Origin: Marinobacter sp.
GTDB lineage: Bacteria; Pseudomonadota; Gammaproteobacteria; Pseudomonadales; Oleiphilaceae
Assembly: GCA_018066865.1 (NCBI GenBank)
Contig: JAGPVT010000057.1
Coordinates: 1-34,435 of the forward strand
DNA length: 34,435 bases
Direction of reading: 5' to 3'
The stretch's first letter is position 1; each line of letters starts with the position of its first letter. The notes beneath the pieces were generated by a model, which was given only the letters and a program-made list of their open reading frames with translations, had not been told where the DNA came from and ran no database searches. The position numbers were made by a program, and so were the translations under genes. This document shows, piece by piece, positions 1 to 8,911 of the stretch.

Positions 1-377
1 CAGTCAATAATGCCCGGTTGCGGGTGCAGAACATTGTCGGCAAACAGGCTGAAAGCGAGCACGTCCAGCAGCACGATAGCTGCGATCGCAAGGGTGGCCC
101 GGGGCACCGATGTTCTCGCCAGCCTTTGGCGAAGCAGGCAGATCAGCGCAGCACTGGTGAGGGTGGTCCACTGCACAAACAGTGACAGGAGCGCGAAATA
201 GTTCCAGTCAATCCAGCCGTCGTTGGCCTGAACAATAGCCAGCACCAACACCAGCAGTTCGCTGGTGATCAACAGCATGAATACCGACCGCACCCGGCAC
301 AGATCCGGTACGAAGAATTCCTGTGTGCTGACCGCTTTGTCCCCTTGCAGGGGTGTCTCTTTTGTACGGGTCAGAAT
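1..377 (-). CDS. algZ: AlgZ/FimS-type sensor histidine kinase, N-terminal part (cut by window edge)
   Basis: The minus strand reads without a stop from the window edge and encodes a conserved N-terminal region with the motif FFVPDLC, followed by hydrophobic segments such as LLITSELLVLVLAIV and LLSLFVQW. This is the membrane part of the LytS/YehU-like kinase AlgZ (FimS), which in Pseudomonas pairs with AlgR to control twitching motility and alginate. The catalytic part lies outside the window. Divergence from argH matches the Pseudomonas order algR-algZ-argH. The start is a problem: upstream of FFVPDLC there is no in-frame ATG, GTG or TTG. The best-placed candidates are ATT at 377-375 or CTG at 374-372, which follow a GGAG; the first in-frame ATG (278-276) would remove the conserved motif. 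The 5' end is therefore tentative. Confidence 0.75.
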   Translation of the reverse strand, partial: MLTRTKETPLQGDKAVSTQEFFVPDLCRVRSVFMLLITSELLVLVLAIVQANDGWIDWNYFALLSLFVQWTTLTSAALICLLRQRLARTSVPRATLAIAAIVLLDVLAFSLFADNVLHPQPGIID

Positions 378-385
378 GCTATACT
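377..385 (+). promoter_or_regulatory. Extended -10 promoter for argH
   Basis: TG at 377-378, one spacer base, then TATACT at 380-385 form an extended -10 element about 70 bases before argH. No good -35 is visible, which is usual for extended -10 promoters. The element overlaps the presumed translation start of the divergent algZ gene, so the two 5' regions share this DNA. Confidence 0.5.
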
Positions 386-452
386 CCCGCCACGTTCTAA
401 TGTACCCAGTCCCCGCCAGATAATGCCGGGCTGCCAGCAGGAAAGATAGACC

Positions 453-1862
453 ATGACGGATCAGAAAAAGCCTGACCAGGCCACAACCTCCGAAAAACCT
501 TGGGGCGGACGCTTCAGCGAACCCACAGACGCTTTTGTGGAACGCTTCACGGCATCCGTAGGGTTTGATCAACGCCTGTATCACCACGACATCACCGGCT
601 CCATTGCTCACGCGACCATGCTCGCCGAGGTTGGCGTTCTGACGGTGGATGAGCGCGATCTTATTATTGAAGGCCTGAACGGCGTAAAAGAAGACATTGA
701 GGCAGGGCGCTTCGAATGGTCTGTGAGCCTTGAAGATGTCCACATGAACATCGAAGCCCGGTTAACGGATCGCATTGGCATCACGGGTAAGAAACTGCAC
801 ACTGGTCGCAGCCGCAATGATCAGGTGGCCACGGATATCCGCCTGTACCTGCGTGATGAAATTGATGTGATTGCCGAGGAACTCCGGCGCCTGCGGTCCG
901 GTTTGCTGGACCTGGCCGAACGCGAAGCAGAGACCATTATGCCTGGCTTCACTCACCTTCAGACGGCCCAGCCGGTTACTTTCGGGCACCACCTTCTGGC
1001 CTGGTATGAAATGCTGGTTCGTGATGCCGAGCGCCTGCAGGATTGCCGCAAACGGGTGAATGTGATGCCTCTTGGCGCCGCGGCGCTGGCCGGCACCACT
1101 TATCCGATCGACCGTGCCATGACCGCTCGGCTGCTGGGCTTTGACCGACCCTCGGAAAACTCGCTGGATTCGGTCAGTGACCGGGACTTCGCTATTGAGT
1201 TCTGCAGCTTCGCGGCTTTACTGATGACGCACATGTCCCGCTTCAGCGAAGAGCTGGTGTTGTGGGCTTCAGCACAGTTTGACTTTATTGATTTGCCCGA
1301 TCGTTTTTGCACCGGCTCTTCGATCATGCCGCAGAAAAAAAACCCCGATGTACCTGAGCTTGTCCGGGGCAAAGCCGGACGGGTGACCGGCCATCTGATG
1401 TCCTTGCTCATGCTGATGAAAAGCCAGCCGCTGGCGTACAACAAGGACAATCAGGAAGACAAGGAACCTCTGTTCGACACGGTCGACACCATCAAAGGCT
1501 GCCTGAAAGCATACGCTGACATGGTGCCGGCTATTCGTGCCAAAGCCGACAACATGCGCGTAGCGGCCAAGCGCGGTTTCTCGACCGCGACGGATCTGGC
1601 GGATTATCTGGTCAAGAAAGGCATGCCGTTCCGTGACGCTCACGAAGTTGTGGGTAAGGCTGTGGCTTTCGGTGTGGCTGAGGAGCGAGACCTTTCTGAT
1701 ATGGCACTGGAAGAGCTGAAGCGCTTCTCTGACACCATCAGTGATGATGTGTTTGATGTGCTGACTCTGGAAGGATCGGTTCAGGCCCGTGACCACCTTG
1801 GTGGCACTGCGCCCGCTCAGGTGCGGGCGGCTGTGGCTCGTGCACGAAGTCTTCTCGGCTGA
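453..1862 (+). CDS. argH: Argininosuccinate lyase
   Basis: This cytoplasmic enzyme performs the last step of arginine synthesis, splitting argininosuccinate into arginine and fumarate. The 469-residue length is normal for the family. The fumarase/aspartase superfamily signature [13 protein letters not shown] begins at about residue 288, and [13 protein letters not shown] near residue 115 is the conserved substrate-binding segment. The ATG is preceded by AGGAAAG at a suitable distance. It is divergent from algZ, as in pseudomonads, and only 44 bases separate it from cyaA with no terminator between, so cotranscription with cyaA is possible. Nothing is unusual in the protein. Confidence 0.98.
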   Translation: MTDQKKPDQATTSEKPWGGRFSEPTDAFVERFTASVGFDQRLYHHDITGSIAHATMLAEVGVLTVDERDLIIEGLNGVKEDIEAGRFEWSVSLEDVHMNIEARLTDRIGITGKKLHTGRSRNDQVATDIRLYLRDEIDVIAEELRRLRSGLLDLAEREAETIMPGFTHLQTAQPVTFGHHLLAWYEMLVRDAERLQDCRKRVNVMPLGAAALAGTTYPIDRAMTARLLGFDRPSENSLDSVSDRDFAIEFCSFAALLMTHMSRFSEELVLWASAQFDFIDLPDRFCTGSSIMPQKKNPDVPELVRGKAGRVTGHLMSLLMLMKSQPLAYNKDNQEDKEPLFDTVDTIKGCLKAYADMVPAIRAKADNMRVAAKRGFSTATDLADYLVKKGMPFRDAHEVVGKAVAFGVAEERDLSDMALEELKRFSDTISDDVFDVLTLEGSVQARDHLGGTAPAQVRAAVARARSLLG

Positions 1863-1906
1863 ACCCGCCTTGGCCGGACTGGGAAAACCTTTTTCAAGGA
1901 GTCGCC

Positions 1907-4777
1907 TTGACCGCTCAAGCCCCACCGATTGTTCTGGATTTTGATGAGGGCATTGACCGCAAAACCCTGCACCACCTGCGGGACAGGTTTCTTGTGGTCA
2001 ATCGCCAGCGCTGGGAGAGGGCGCACTCGTCGCTTACTTATCGGCAGCAGGTGGTGCTCGATATTTTGCCGTTGGTGTTTCACACCAACCACCCGGCTCT
2101 GCCCGGCTATCTGGACGCCGACTGCCCCTATGGCTTGAGCCATTACCGACCGGATCCTGCAACTATAAGTGCGGCAAGGCGTCTGGCACGCACCTTCAGC
2201 ATTCGGGATGAAGGCCGGCGCCGGGCTGATCTGGAAGCACTGTTTCTGATGGGGAGTCCTGGCACCCTTGGGCATTCTGTCGCCAGTGACCTGGATGTCT
2301 GGCTGTGTCATCGGAATGACCTTCAGGAACCGGATATCCGGTGCCTTGAGCGCAAGGCTGCGAAGCTCACGGAATGGGCGTCTTCTTTTGGCATTGAACT
2401 GCATGTGTTTGTGTTCTCTGCGGCCGACTGGCGGCAAGGCCGACAGCACGCCGAGGTGAGTGGTGAAAACTGCGGCAGCGCCCAGCACTACCTGTTGCTG
2501 GATGAGTTTTACCGCACCGGGATCCATCTGGGTGGTTGCTACCCGCTTTGGTGGCTCATTCCCTCTGAACAGGAAGGCCGCTATCAGGAATGTGTAAGCA
2601 AGCTGGTGGACTACCGGTTTATTCGCGGCAACGAATACATTGATTTCGGCGCAGTACCGTTCATCCCGGCCAGTGAGTTTCTCGGCGCCGGTGTGTGGCA
2701 GCTCTATAAGGGTATTGATGCGCCCTGGAAGTCCATCCTGAAGCTGTTGCTTATCGAATGCTACGCGCAGACTCAAGATCAGCCGGTTTTGTCACGCGTT
2801 TTCAAACAGAGGGTATTCAGCGGCATCACCGATGTGGATGTTCTGGATCCGTATGTCATGTTATACCAGCGCCTTGAGCAGTGGCTGGTCGCAGCAGAAG
2901 CCGAGTCGAGGCTTGATCTGGTGCGCCGTAGTTTGTATGTCAAAGCGGGACTGCCACTGACCCGAATCGGGGTGGCAGACCAGCAGGGACCAGAGCCCTG
3001 GCGAGCGCGGCTTCTGAGGGAGCTTGTGGCCGGCTGGGGGTGGCCGGAAAAGCTCATTGAAGCGTTGGATAATCGTCAGCGCTGGCGGGCAGAAGAGGCT
3101 TCTTCATTGCGCCGCGTTGTGGTGTCGGAGCTCACTCACAGTTACCGGTTGCTGTCCAGATTGGCCCGTGATCACGGTGAACAGTCTGCGATCAGCGCAA
3201 ACGACATTAATCTGCTGGGCCGCAAGCTCTACGCTGCGTTTCAGCGCAAGGCCGGCAAGATTGAGCAGATTAATCCGGGGCTGGCGCCTTCGCTGGCAGA
3301 GGAGAATCTGGCCTTTCACCATCAGTCGGAGCAGGGCGGCGCAGGAACAGGGTGGCTGTTGTACCGTGATCTGGAAGACCCGTCAGATGCTTTCTGGCAG
3401 CCCGTTATCCGGCGCTCCGGAAACCTCGCGGAACTGGTAGCCTGGTGCTACTACAATGGATTGCTGACTCGCTCTACTCGCCTCAATGTCCGTTCCGGGC
3501 AGGCCACCGCGTCCGTCAGTGAATTGCGGGAAATGCTGGATGCGTTTACGGGTTTTGTACCATTTCCTGTTTTGCCAGCCGAGCGGGAGGCTCTTGCCCG
3601 TGGCGTTCACCCTCTGCGCAATCTTCTTCTGGTTAATGTGGGTGTTGATCCGCAATCCCATCTTACAGAGCGTGGGCTGCACAAGCTCAGTGCCCGGCAT
3701 GATTCGCTGGGGTTCAGTGGCGGGCGTGAGAATCTGGTTATTACCATTGATCAGATCACGTTTAACAGCTGGCATGAGGTCAGCCTTCAGCACTACGCTT
3801 CCGGTGATACCCTGATTCAGTGCCTGAAGAATGTCCTTGCTTCAGTTGCCCTCGCACCCCGCAACGTTCCCGATATTGAGGTGCACGGTCACAACCGGGG
3901 GCATGGCAGCGCTATCGCACGGAGAGTGCGGGAGCTGTTTGCCGATGTGTTGCGCCAGTTTTTTGCCGGAGGCGCCGGCCCACACCCTTTGCGTTACGTT
4001 ATCGAAATGGGTCACCGGTACTTTCTGCTGGAGTTCAGTGGCACCGAGCCCGGTTTCATTGCTCTGGAAAGCCGGGCTGCCCTGATGGAGTGCCTTGCTC
4101 AGCCTCGGGACGTCTATCTGCCGGTGGTGTTTGATCGCCATGCACTGTTGGATGACCCGGCTCTGCGGGCGGCCTGCCAGGCCAGTGAGCCGGACAGCAT
4201 TCAGGTGTTTTACGCTCTTCGGGGCGAGCGCGCGCAGATCCGGGTGATTGATGAGCGCGGTTCACTGTTCGGCTGGGATCAGCCGATTACCAGTCGCCGC
4301 CACCTGCTGACACCCCTGCGGCGCTTTCTGGAAAACCTGGTTGAGCGACGCACTCTGCGCAACAGCGAAGTGCCCGTGGCTCTGGCCGGAGTGCGGTGCT
4401 ACGAATTGGTTGCAAACAACGGGCAATGGCGCCCGGAATATCGGCCGCAAGCCGATACCGGAGCCCCTTTGTCAGGGCTTGAAGTGCAAGCGGTGGGTGT
4501 TCAGGAAGGCGATAGCCGGGTTCGCTTTGATCTCTACTGTGGCGAGCAGGAATTTACGGTACTGCAATACGGTGACCAGCTGATTCCCGCGGTTGCTCAT
4601 TATATCCACTCACTGCGCCAGAGCCGTGATCGCTATCCGGTTTACCTTACGGATGTGCACCTGCCCCATGACCTGGACCCAAGGGTGTATCAGCAGGATA
4701 TACAGACCAGCCAGTATCTCTATTACCGGGCTTCTCTGGAGGATGCCCTGAACCGTGAGCTGGAAGCGTTTCGATAG
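1907..4777 (+). CDS. cyaA: Class I adenylate cyclase
   Basis: It makes cyclic AMP from ATP, the signal read by CRP/Vfr-type regulators. The 956-residue protein has the class I cyclase layout. A nucleotidyltransferase-like catalytic core at the N terminus carries GSPGTLGHS at residues 116-124 and S-D-L-D-V-W at 127-132, whose two aspartates are the expected metal ligands. The family segment GVWQLYKGIDAPWKS follows, and then a long C-terminal region. The chosen start is TTG at 1907, preceded by AAGGAG seven bases upstream; no better ATG is available. In enterobacteria the C-terminal half is the regulatory part controlled by the sugar phosphotransferase system; whether that applies here cannot be seen. 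Confidence 0.96.
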   Translation: MTAQAPPIVLDFDEGIDRKTLHHLRDRFLVVNRQRWERAHSSLTYRQQVVLDILPLVFHTNHPALPGYLDADCPYGLSHYRPDPATISAARRLARTFSIRDEGRRRADLEALFLMGSPGTLGHSVASDLDVWLCHRNDLQEPDIRCLERKAAKLTEWASSFGIELHVFVFSAADWRQGRQHAEVSGENCGSAQHYLLLDEFYRTGIHLGGCYPLWWLIPSEQEGRYQECVSKLVDYRFIRGNEYIDFGAVPFIPASEFLGAGVWQLYKGIDAPWKSILKLLLIECYAQTQDQPVLSRVFKQRVFSGITDVDVLDPYVMLYQRLEQWLVAAEAESRLDLVRRSLYVKAGLPLTRIGVADQQGPEPWRARLLRELVAGWGWPEKLIEALDNRQRWRAEEASSLRRVVVSELTHSYRLLSRLARDHGEQSAISANDINLLGRKLYAAFQRKAGKIEQINPGLAPSLAEENLAFHHQSEQGGAGTGWLLYRDLEDPSDAFWQPVIRRSGNLAELVAWCYYNGLLTRSTRLNVRSGQATASVSELREMLDAFTGFVPFPVLPAEREALARGVHPLRNLLLVNVGVDPQSHLTERGLHKLSARHDSLGFSGGRENLVITIDQITFNSWHEVSLQHYASGDTLIQCLKNVLASVALAPRNVPDIEVHGHNRGHGSAIARRVRELFADVLRQFFAGGAGPHPLRYVIEMGHRYFLLEFSGTEPGFIALESRAALMECLAQPRDVYLPVVFDRHALLDDPALRAACQASEPDSIQVFYALRGERAQIRVIDERGSLFGWDQPITSRRHLLTPLRRFLENLVERRTLRNSEVPVALAGVRCYELVANNGQWRPEYRPQADTGAPLSGLEVQAVGVQEGDSRVRFDLYCGEQEFTVLQYGDQLIPAVAHYIHSLRQSRDRYPVYLTDVHLPHDLDPRVYQQDIQTSQYLYYRASLEDALNRELEAFR

Positions 4778-4811
4778 CCCTTCGCCCTCGCCGTGCGGGC
4801 CACGGGTCAGG

Positions 4812-4817
4812 TATACT
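4812..4817 (+). promoter_or_regulatory. Possible -10 element for lptM-lysA-dapF
   Basis: TATACT lies 31 bases before the lptM start, in the only gap (70 bases) between cyaA and the lptM-lysA run. No convincing -35 is seen 16-18 bases upstream, so this is a weak call. Confidence 0.3.
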
Positions 4818-4847
4818 TTGGTCATTATTAACTCAGGGGTGCCAACT

Positions 4848-5003
4848 ATGCGCGCGTGGACACTGCCGATCGCGATTCTGGTTGTGGCGGCCACACTCGG
4901 TGGCTGCGGCCAGAAAGGGCCTTTATACCGGGAGAACCCGGAAACGTCAGCCGGCCAATACCAGACTCCGCTACACGATCGGGAACCTAATGGATCATTT
5001 TAA
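4848..5003 (+). CDS. lptM: LptM (YifL) small lipoprotein
   Basis: A 51-residue protein with a short hydrophobic signal peptide and lipobox L-G-G-C, the lipidated cysteine being residue 20. The following GQKGPLY is the signature of the LptM/YifL family. In Escherichia coli LptM binds the LptD-LptE lipopolysaccharide translocon and helps its oxidative maturation in the outer membrane. The gene sits directly before lysA, as in many gammaproteobacteria, and its last 14 bases overlap the lysA start. The start ATG at 4848 gives the expected signal peptide; an in-frame upstream start at 4755 would spoil it. Confidence 0.88.
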   Translation: MRAWTLPIAILVVAATLGGCGQKGPLYRENPETSAGQYQTPLHDREPNGSF

Positions 5004-6240
5004 CTACCGCGACGGCGAACTTTACGCCGAAGATGTGCCTGTCTCTGCCATTGCCGAACGCTTTGGTACGCCGGCTTATGTATACTCCCGGGCCACTCTG
5101 GAACGTCATTACAAATCCTACGATGAAACTCTGAAAGAGCGCGAGCTTCTCGTTTGCTATGCCGTCAAAGCCAACAGTAATCTTGCCGTGCTGAATGTGC
5201 TGGCGCGTCTGGGTGCCGGTTTTGACATTGTATCCGCCGGAGAGCTGGAGCGCGTGCTGCGCGCTGGTGGCGACGCTGCCAAGGTGGTTTTTTCCGGTGT
5301 CGGCAAACAGGAATGGGAAATGCGCCAGGCTCTGGAAGCGGGTGTTCGCTGTTTTAACGTGGAATCCGACACCGAGCTGGATCGGCTAAATGCGGTGGCC
5401 GGCGAGCTGGGCGTCAAAGCTCCGGTCTCGCTGCGTGTGAACCCGGACGTCGATGCCGGTACGCATCCATACATCTCCACGGGGCTGAAAGAGAACAAGT
5501 TCGGCATCGATATCGCAGAAGCATCGGCTGTTTACGCCCGGGCTGCGACATTGCCAAACCTGGACATCAAAGGCGTGGATTGCCATATTGGCTCGCAGCT
5601 TACATCGATTTCTCCATTCATGGACGCCCTCGACCGCGTATTGGAGCTGGTTGATGCCCTGGCCCAAAGCGGCATTCATATCCGGCACCTGGATATGGGC
5701 GGTGGCCTGGGCGTTACCTACAACGACGAACAGCCGCCTGAGCCGTCCGAGTACGTTCGGGCTCTGGATGAGCGCATTGGTGACCGCAAACTGGCGCTGA
5801 TATTGGAGCCGGGTCGCTCAATTGCGGCTAATGCCGGCATACTGCTTACCCGGGTCGAGTTCCTGAAGTGCACGGAACACCGCAACTTCGCGATTATTGA
5901 TGCCGCCATGAACGATCTGATCCGACCTGCGCTTTACAGCGCCTGGCAAGCTATTGTGCCAGCACAGCCTCATCAGGACGTTGAAGAAAAGATCTGGGAT
6001 CTGGTTGGCCCTGTCTGTGAAACCGGGGATTTTCTCGGTAAAGACCGGCCTCTCCGGCTCCGGGCAGGCGATCTCCTTGCTGTGCGTTCTGCCGGCGCCT
6101 ATGGCTTCGTTATGAGTTCCAATTACAACACCCGCAATCGTCCGCCGGAATTGATGGTCGATGGTGAGCAGGTGCATATTGTTCGTCGTCGCGAGACCGT
6201 TGAGGATCAGCTTGCGCCAGAAAGCTGCCTGCCGGAATGA
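4990..6240 (+). CDS. lysA: Diaminopimelate decarboxylase
   Basis: It converts meso-diaminopimelate to lysine with pyridoxal phosphate, the final lysine step. Of 416 residues, the fold III PLP enzyme features visible are the PLP lysine K60 in [13 protein letters not shown], the HIGSQ motif, the glycine-rich phosphate loop in [10 protein letters not shown], and the family motif [11 protein letters not shown] with the active-site cysteine from the partner subunit. The ATG at 4990 (MDHFNYRDG) is chosen because this is the normal LysA N terminus; a longer reading from 4882 would only run through lptM in another frame. The gene overlaps lptM by 14 bases, and its TGA overlaps the dapF ATG, so the three are probably translated as a coupled unit. 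Confidence 0.97.
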   Translation: MDHFNYRDGELYAEDVPVSAIAERFGTPAYVYSRATLERHYKSYDETLKERELLVCYAVKANSNLAVLNVLARLGAGFDIVSAGELERVLRAGGDAAKVVFSGVGKQEWEMRQALEAGVRCFNVESDTELDRLNAVAGELGVKAPVSLRVNPDVDAGTHPYISTGLKENKFGIDIAEASAVYARAATLPNLDIKGVDCHIGSQLTSISPFMDALDRVLELVDALAQSGIHIRHLDMGGGLGVTYNDEQPPEPSEYVRALDERIGDRKLALILEPGRSIAANAGILLTRVEFLKCTEHRNFAIIDAAMNDLIRPALYSAWQAIVPAQPHQDVEEKIWDLVGPVCETGDFLGKDRPLRLRAGDLLAVRSAGAYGFVMSSNYNTRNRPPELMVDGEQVHIVRRRETVEDQLAPESCLPE

Positions 6241-7172
6241 GCGGAGAGCAGGAGATGATCCAGCATCGCCGAAACCAGGGCCCGCTGCTCCGGTTCAGTA
6301 AAATGCACGGCTTGGGCAACGACTTTATGGTGGTGGATGCCATCAGTCAGCCTTTTCGGCTGGGCCCTGAGTTGATCCGGGAACTGGCCGACAGGAATTT
6401 TGGTGTCGGTTTCGATCAGCTGCTGGTTGTAGAGCCCCCCGGTTTGCCGGATGTGGATTTCCGTTATCGCATTTTCAATGCTGACGGTTCCGAGGTGGAG
6501 CAGTGCGGCAATGGAGCCAGGTGTTTCGCGAAGTTTGTCCGTGATCAGCGGTTGACCAACAAAAAGAAGGTTCGGGTCCAGACCGCCGCAGGAGTGATTG
6601 AGCTGCGGGTAGGCAAAGACGGCATGGTGATGGTCAACATGGGTGTGCCGGAACTGAACCCGGTGGCTATTCCCTTTGACGCCGAACAACGCAAAAACGT
6701 GTACACCCTGGAAACGGGCGCCGGAGTGATTGAGCTCAGCGCTGTTTCCATGGGTAACCCTCACGCGGTTATTCTGGTTGATGATGTGGATACAGCGCCG
6801 GTTGCAGAGCTGGGGCCGCTTCTTGAAAGCCATCCCCGGTTCCCGTCCAGGGCCAATATCGGTTTTTTGCAGATAGTCAGCCGCGGCCATGCACGCCTCA
6901 GAGTCTATGAACGTGGTTCGGGTGAAACCTTGGCGTGTGGCAGCGGCGCCTGTGCCGCCGTGGTGGCCGGGTGTCTGCGAGGCTTGCTCGATAAGCGCGT
7001 AGAGGTGGATTTGCGCGGGGGGCGGCTGGTCATTGAATGGCAGGGTGAGGGGACGCCTGTTATGATGGAAGGGCCCGCCACAAGTGTATTTGAAGGGCAG
7101 TTGCGACTGCCCGGTGAGCCAGGTGATAACCGGCGCCGAAAGCCCAACCGCCCACACAAACAACGGATCTGA
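6237..7172 (+). CDS. dapF: Diaminopimelate epimerase
   Basis: It interconverts LL- and meso-diaminopimelate, feeding both LysA and peptidoglycan. The two catalytic cysteines are visible: C90 in [11 protein letters not shown] and C234 in [11 protein letters not shown]. The family N terminus [15 protein letters not shown] is present. At 311 residues it is longer than the usual 275 or so. About 20 extra residues precede the core if the ATG overlapping the lysA stop is used, and a basic tail ([13 protein letters not shown]) follows it. An alternative ATG at 6255 has GGAG nine bases upstream and may be the real start. Order lysA-dapF-DUF484-xerC is the classical Pseudomonas arrangement. Confidence 0.96.
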   Translation: MSGEQEMIQHRRNQGPLLRFSKMHGLGNDFMVVDAISQPFRLGPELIRELADRNFGVGFDQLLVVEPPGLPDVDFRYRIFNADGSEVEQCGNGARCFAKFVRDQRLTNKKKVRVQTAAGVIELRVGKDGMVMVNMGVPELNPVAIPFDAEQRKNVYTLETGAGVIELSAVSMGNPHAVILVDDVDTAPVAELGPLLESHPRFPSRANIGFLQIVSRGHARLRVYERGSGETLACGSGACAAVVAGCLRGLLDKRVEVDLRGGRLVIEWQGEGTPVMMEGPATSVFEGQLRLPGEPGDNRRRKPNRPHKQRI

Positions 7173-7188
7173 AAACCAGGAGAGCACG

Positions 7189-7935
7189 ATGACAGACCAA
7201 ACGGCCCAAGAGAAGGCCGGTGAGCTCACCCGGGAAGACGTGGCTGAGTACCTGAGAGCCAATCCGGATTTTTTTATTGATCAGGATGATCTTCTGCGCA
7301 GCCTGACCCTTCCACATGACAGCGGTCGGGCAATCTCTCTGGTTGAACGCCAGGTGCATCTGTTCCGTGAGCAGCGGGACACATTGCGACACGAAATGGC
7401 GGAGCTGGTTTCTATCGCCCGTCACAATGATCGCCTGTTTGAAAAAAGCAAACGTTTGCTGATGCAGGTGATTGAAGCCCGCAATCTTGTTGATATGGCA
7501 TCCACCATTGATGACAGCATTCGTGGTGACTTCGGGCTGGACGCCGCATCGGTGATCCTGTTTACCGACGCGGAAGTGCCGGGCAGCTCTCAGGGCGCGC
7601 TTCATGTTGTGAGTCCGGCGGAGGCCCGGAATCGTCTTGGCAACTTGCTGGAAGGCAGCAAGGCGGTGTGTGGTCAGTTCCGGGAGAGTGAGCGTGAATT
7701 TCTGTTTCCGGATCGGGATGAGCCCATTGCATCGGTTGCTCTGGTGCCTTTACGTCACGACGATCTGGTGGGGGTTTTCGCCGTTGGCAGTTGCCAGCCA
7801 GGCTATTTTGACCAGAGTATGGGCTCGCTGTTCCTCAGTTATATCAGTGACACCCTCAGTCGGCTTCTGCCACCCATGGTTCAGCGCCATACCGCCACCC
7901 CACCGGTAACCGACCTAGCGACGGAGTCCCGCTAG
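7189..7935 (+). CDS. DUF484 family GAF-like protein
   Basis: A 248-residue cytoplasmic protein. The N-terminal helical part (EDVAEYLRANPDFFIDQ, then a likely coiled coil through RQVHLFREQRDTLRHEM) and the GAF-like second half match DUF484. This family is almost always encoded between dapF and xerC in gammaproteobacteria, but its role is not established. The start at 7189 (MTDQTAQEK) has AGGAG six bases upstream. The xerC start is two bases from its stop, which implies coupled translation and perhaps a link to XerC or to the diguanylate cyclase further on; this link is inference from position only. Confidence 0.9.
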   Translation: MTDQTAQEKAGELTREDVAEYLRANPDFFIDQDDLLRSLTLPHDSGRAISLVERQVHLFREQRDTLRHEMAELVSIARHNDRLFEKSKRLLMQVIEARNLVDMASTIDDSIRGDFGLDAASVILFTDAEVPGSSQGALHVVSPAEARNRLGNLLEGSKAVCGQFRESEREFLFPDRDEPIASVALVPLRHDDLVGVFAVGSCQPGYFDQSMGSLFLSYISDTLSRLLPPMVQRHTATPPVTDLATESR

Positions 7936-7936
7936 A

Positions 7937-8911
7937 GTGACCGCTGTACCCGTAACGGCTCAATTACCCGACGAGCTGAGCGGGTACATGCGTGATTTTA
8001 TCCAGCACCTTGCATCTGAAAAACGCCATTCTCCCCGAACCTGTGACAGCTACCAACGTGACCTGAATCGGCTTGCCGCCTGGCTTCTCGAACAGGACAA
8101 CACGCAATGGCGGTCCGTCAGCGGTTATGATCTGCGCCGCTACGTAGCCAACCTCAGCCGCCAGGGACTCAGCGGGCGCAGCATTGCCCGCCATTTGTCA
8201 GCCATAAGGCGGTTTTACCAGTATTTGTTGCGGGAGCGGCTGGCCACGGACAATCCGGCTTTGGATATCCGGGCTCCAAAGAGCGGCAGACGCCTTCCTG
8301 CAGTAGCCGACGTGGATCAGCTTAACTATCTTCTTGATGCCTCGCCTGATGACCCACTGGAAGTGCGCGACCGGTGCATGTTTGAACTTATGTATTCTTC
8401 TGGCTTGCGTCTGGCTGAGCTGGCCAGCCTGGATGTCGACGCTGTTGACTGCCAAGGCGGCGAGGCTCGGGTGGTGGGTAAAGGCAGTAAAACACGACTA
8501 CTGCCGGTAGGCCGGAAGGCGCTGGAGGCGATAGCCCAGTGGGTGCCCATCCGCGCCGGGCTGGCTCCCGAGGCAGAAAAAGCGCTGTTTGTAAGCCGTC
8601 GTGGCGATCGCCTGAGCCATCGCAGTATCCAGGCCCGTCTGAGCCGGTGGGGAGTAGTCAAAGGCGCTGACCAGAAGCTCCACCCGCACATGCTGCGGCA
8701 CTCATTTGCCAGCCACATGCTTGAAGCCAGCGGAGATTTGCGTGCGGTACAGGAATTGCTGGGCCATGCGGACATAGCCACCACGCAGATCTATACTCAT
8801 CTTGATTTCCAGCATTTGGCTCGAGTGTATGATCAGAGCCACCCCAGAGCGCGCCGACGCCATTCGCGCAACCACGACGACCAGAACTCCGGACAGGAAG
8901 GAAACAACTGA
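7937..8911 (+). CDS. xerC: Tyrosine recombinase XerC
   Basis: With XerD it resolves chromosome dimers at dif before division. It is 324 residues long. The N-terminal SAM-like DNA-binding domain covers about residues 12-110 and the catalytic domain follows. All catalytic residues can be placed: R158 (SSGLRLAELASLD), K182 (GKGSK), H251 and R254 (HMLRHSF), H277 (LGHADI) and the nucleophile Y286 (TTQIYTHLD). The position after dapF and DUF484 marks it as XerC rather than XerD or a phage integrase. The GTG start at 7937 has GGAG upstream and lies two bases after the previous stop. Its TGA overlaps the ATG of the next gene by one base. Confidence 0.96.
   Translation: MTAVPVTAQLPDELSGYMRDFIQHLASEKRHSPRTCDSYQRDLNRLAAWLLEQDNTQWRSVSGYDLRRYVANLSRQGLSGRSIARHLSAIRRFYQYLLRERLATDNPALDIRAPKSGRRLPAVADVDQLNYLLDASPDDPLEVRDRCMFELMYSSGLRLAELASLDVDAVDCQGGEARVVGKGSKTRLLPVGRKALEAIAQWVPIRAGLAPEAEKALFVSRRGDRLSHRSIQARLSRWGVVKGADQKLHPHMLRHSFASHMLEASGDLRAVQELLGHADIATTQIYTHLDFQHLARVYDQSHPRARRRHSRNHDDQNSGQEGNN

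Noticed and set aside
1269..1925. Long minus-strand ORF opposite argH
   Set aside because: It lies antisense to a highly conserved gene, has no recognisable domain and no ribosome binding site; it reflects codon bias of argH.
6207..7262. 351-codon minus-strand ORF over dapF
   Set aside because: Antisense to dapF with histidine- and glutamine-rich composition typical of a shadow frame.
7937..8911. Phage or integron integrase
   Set aside because: Order after dapF and DUF484, the length and the XerC-type motifs show a housekeeping XerC.
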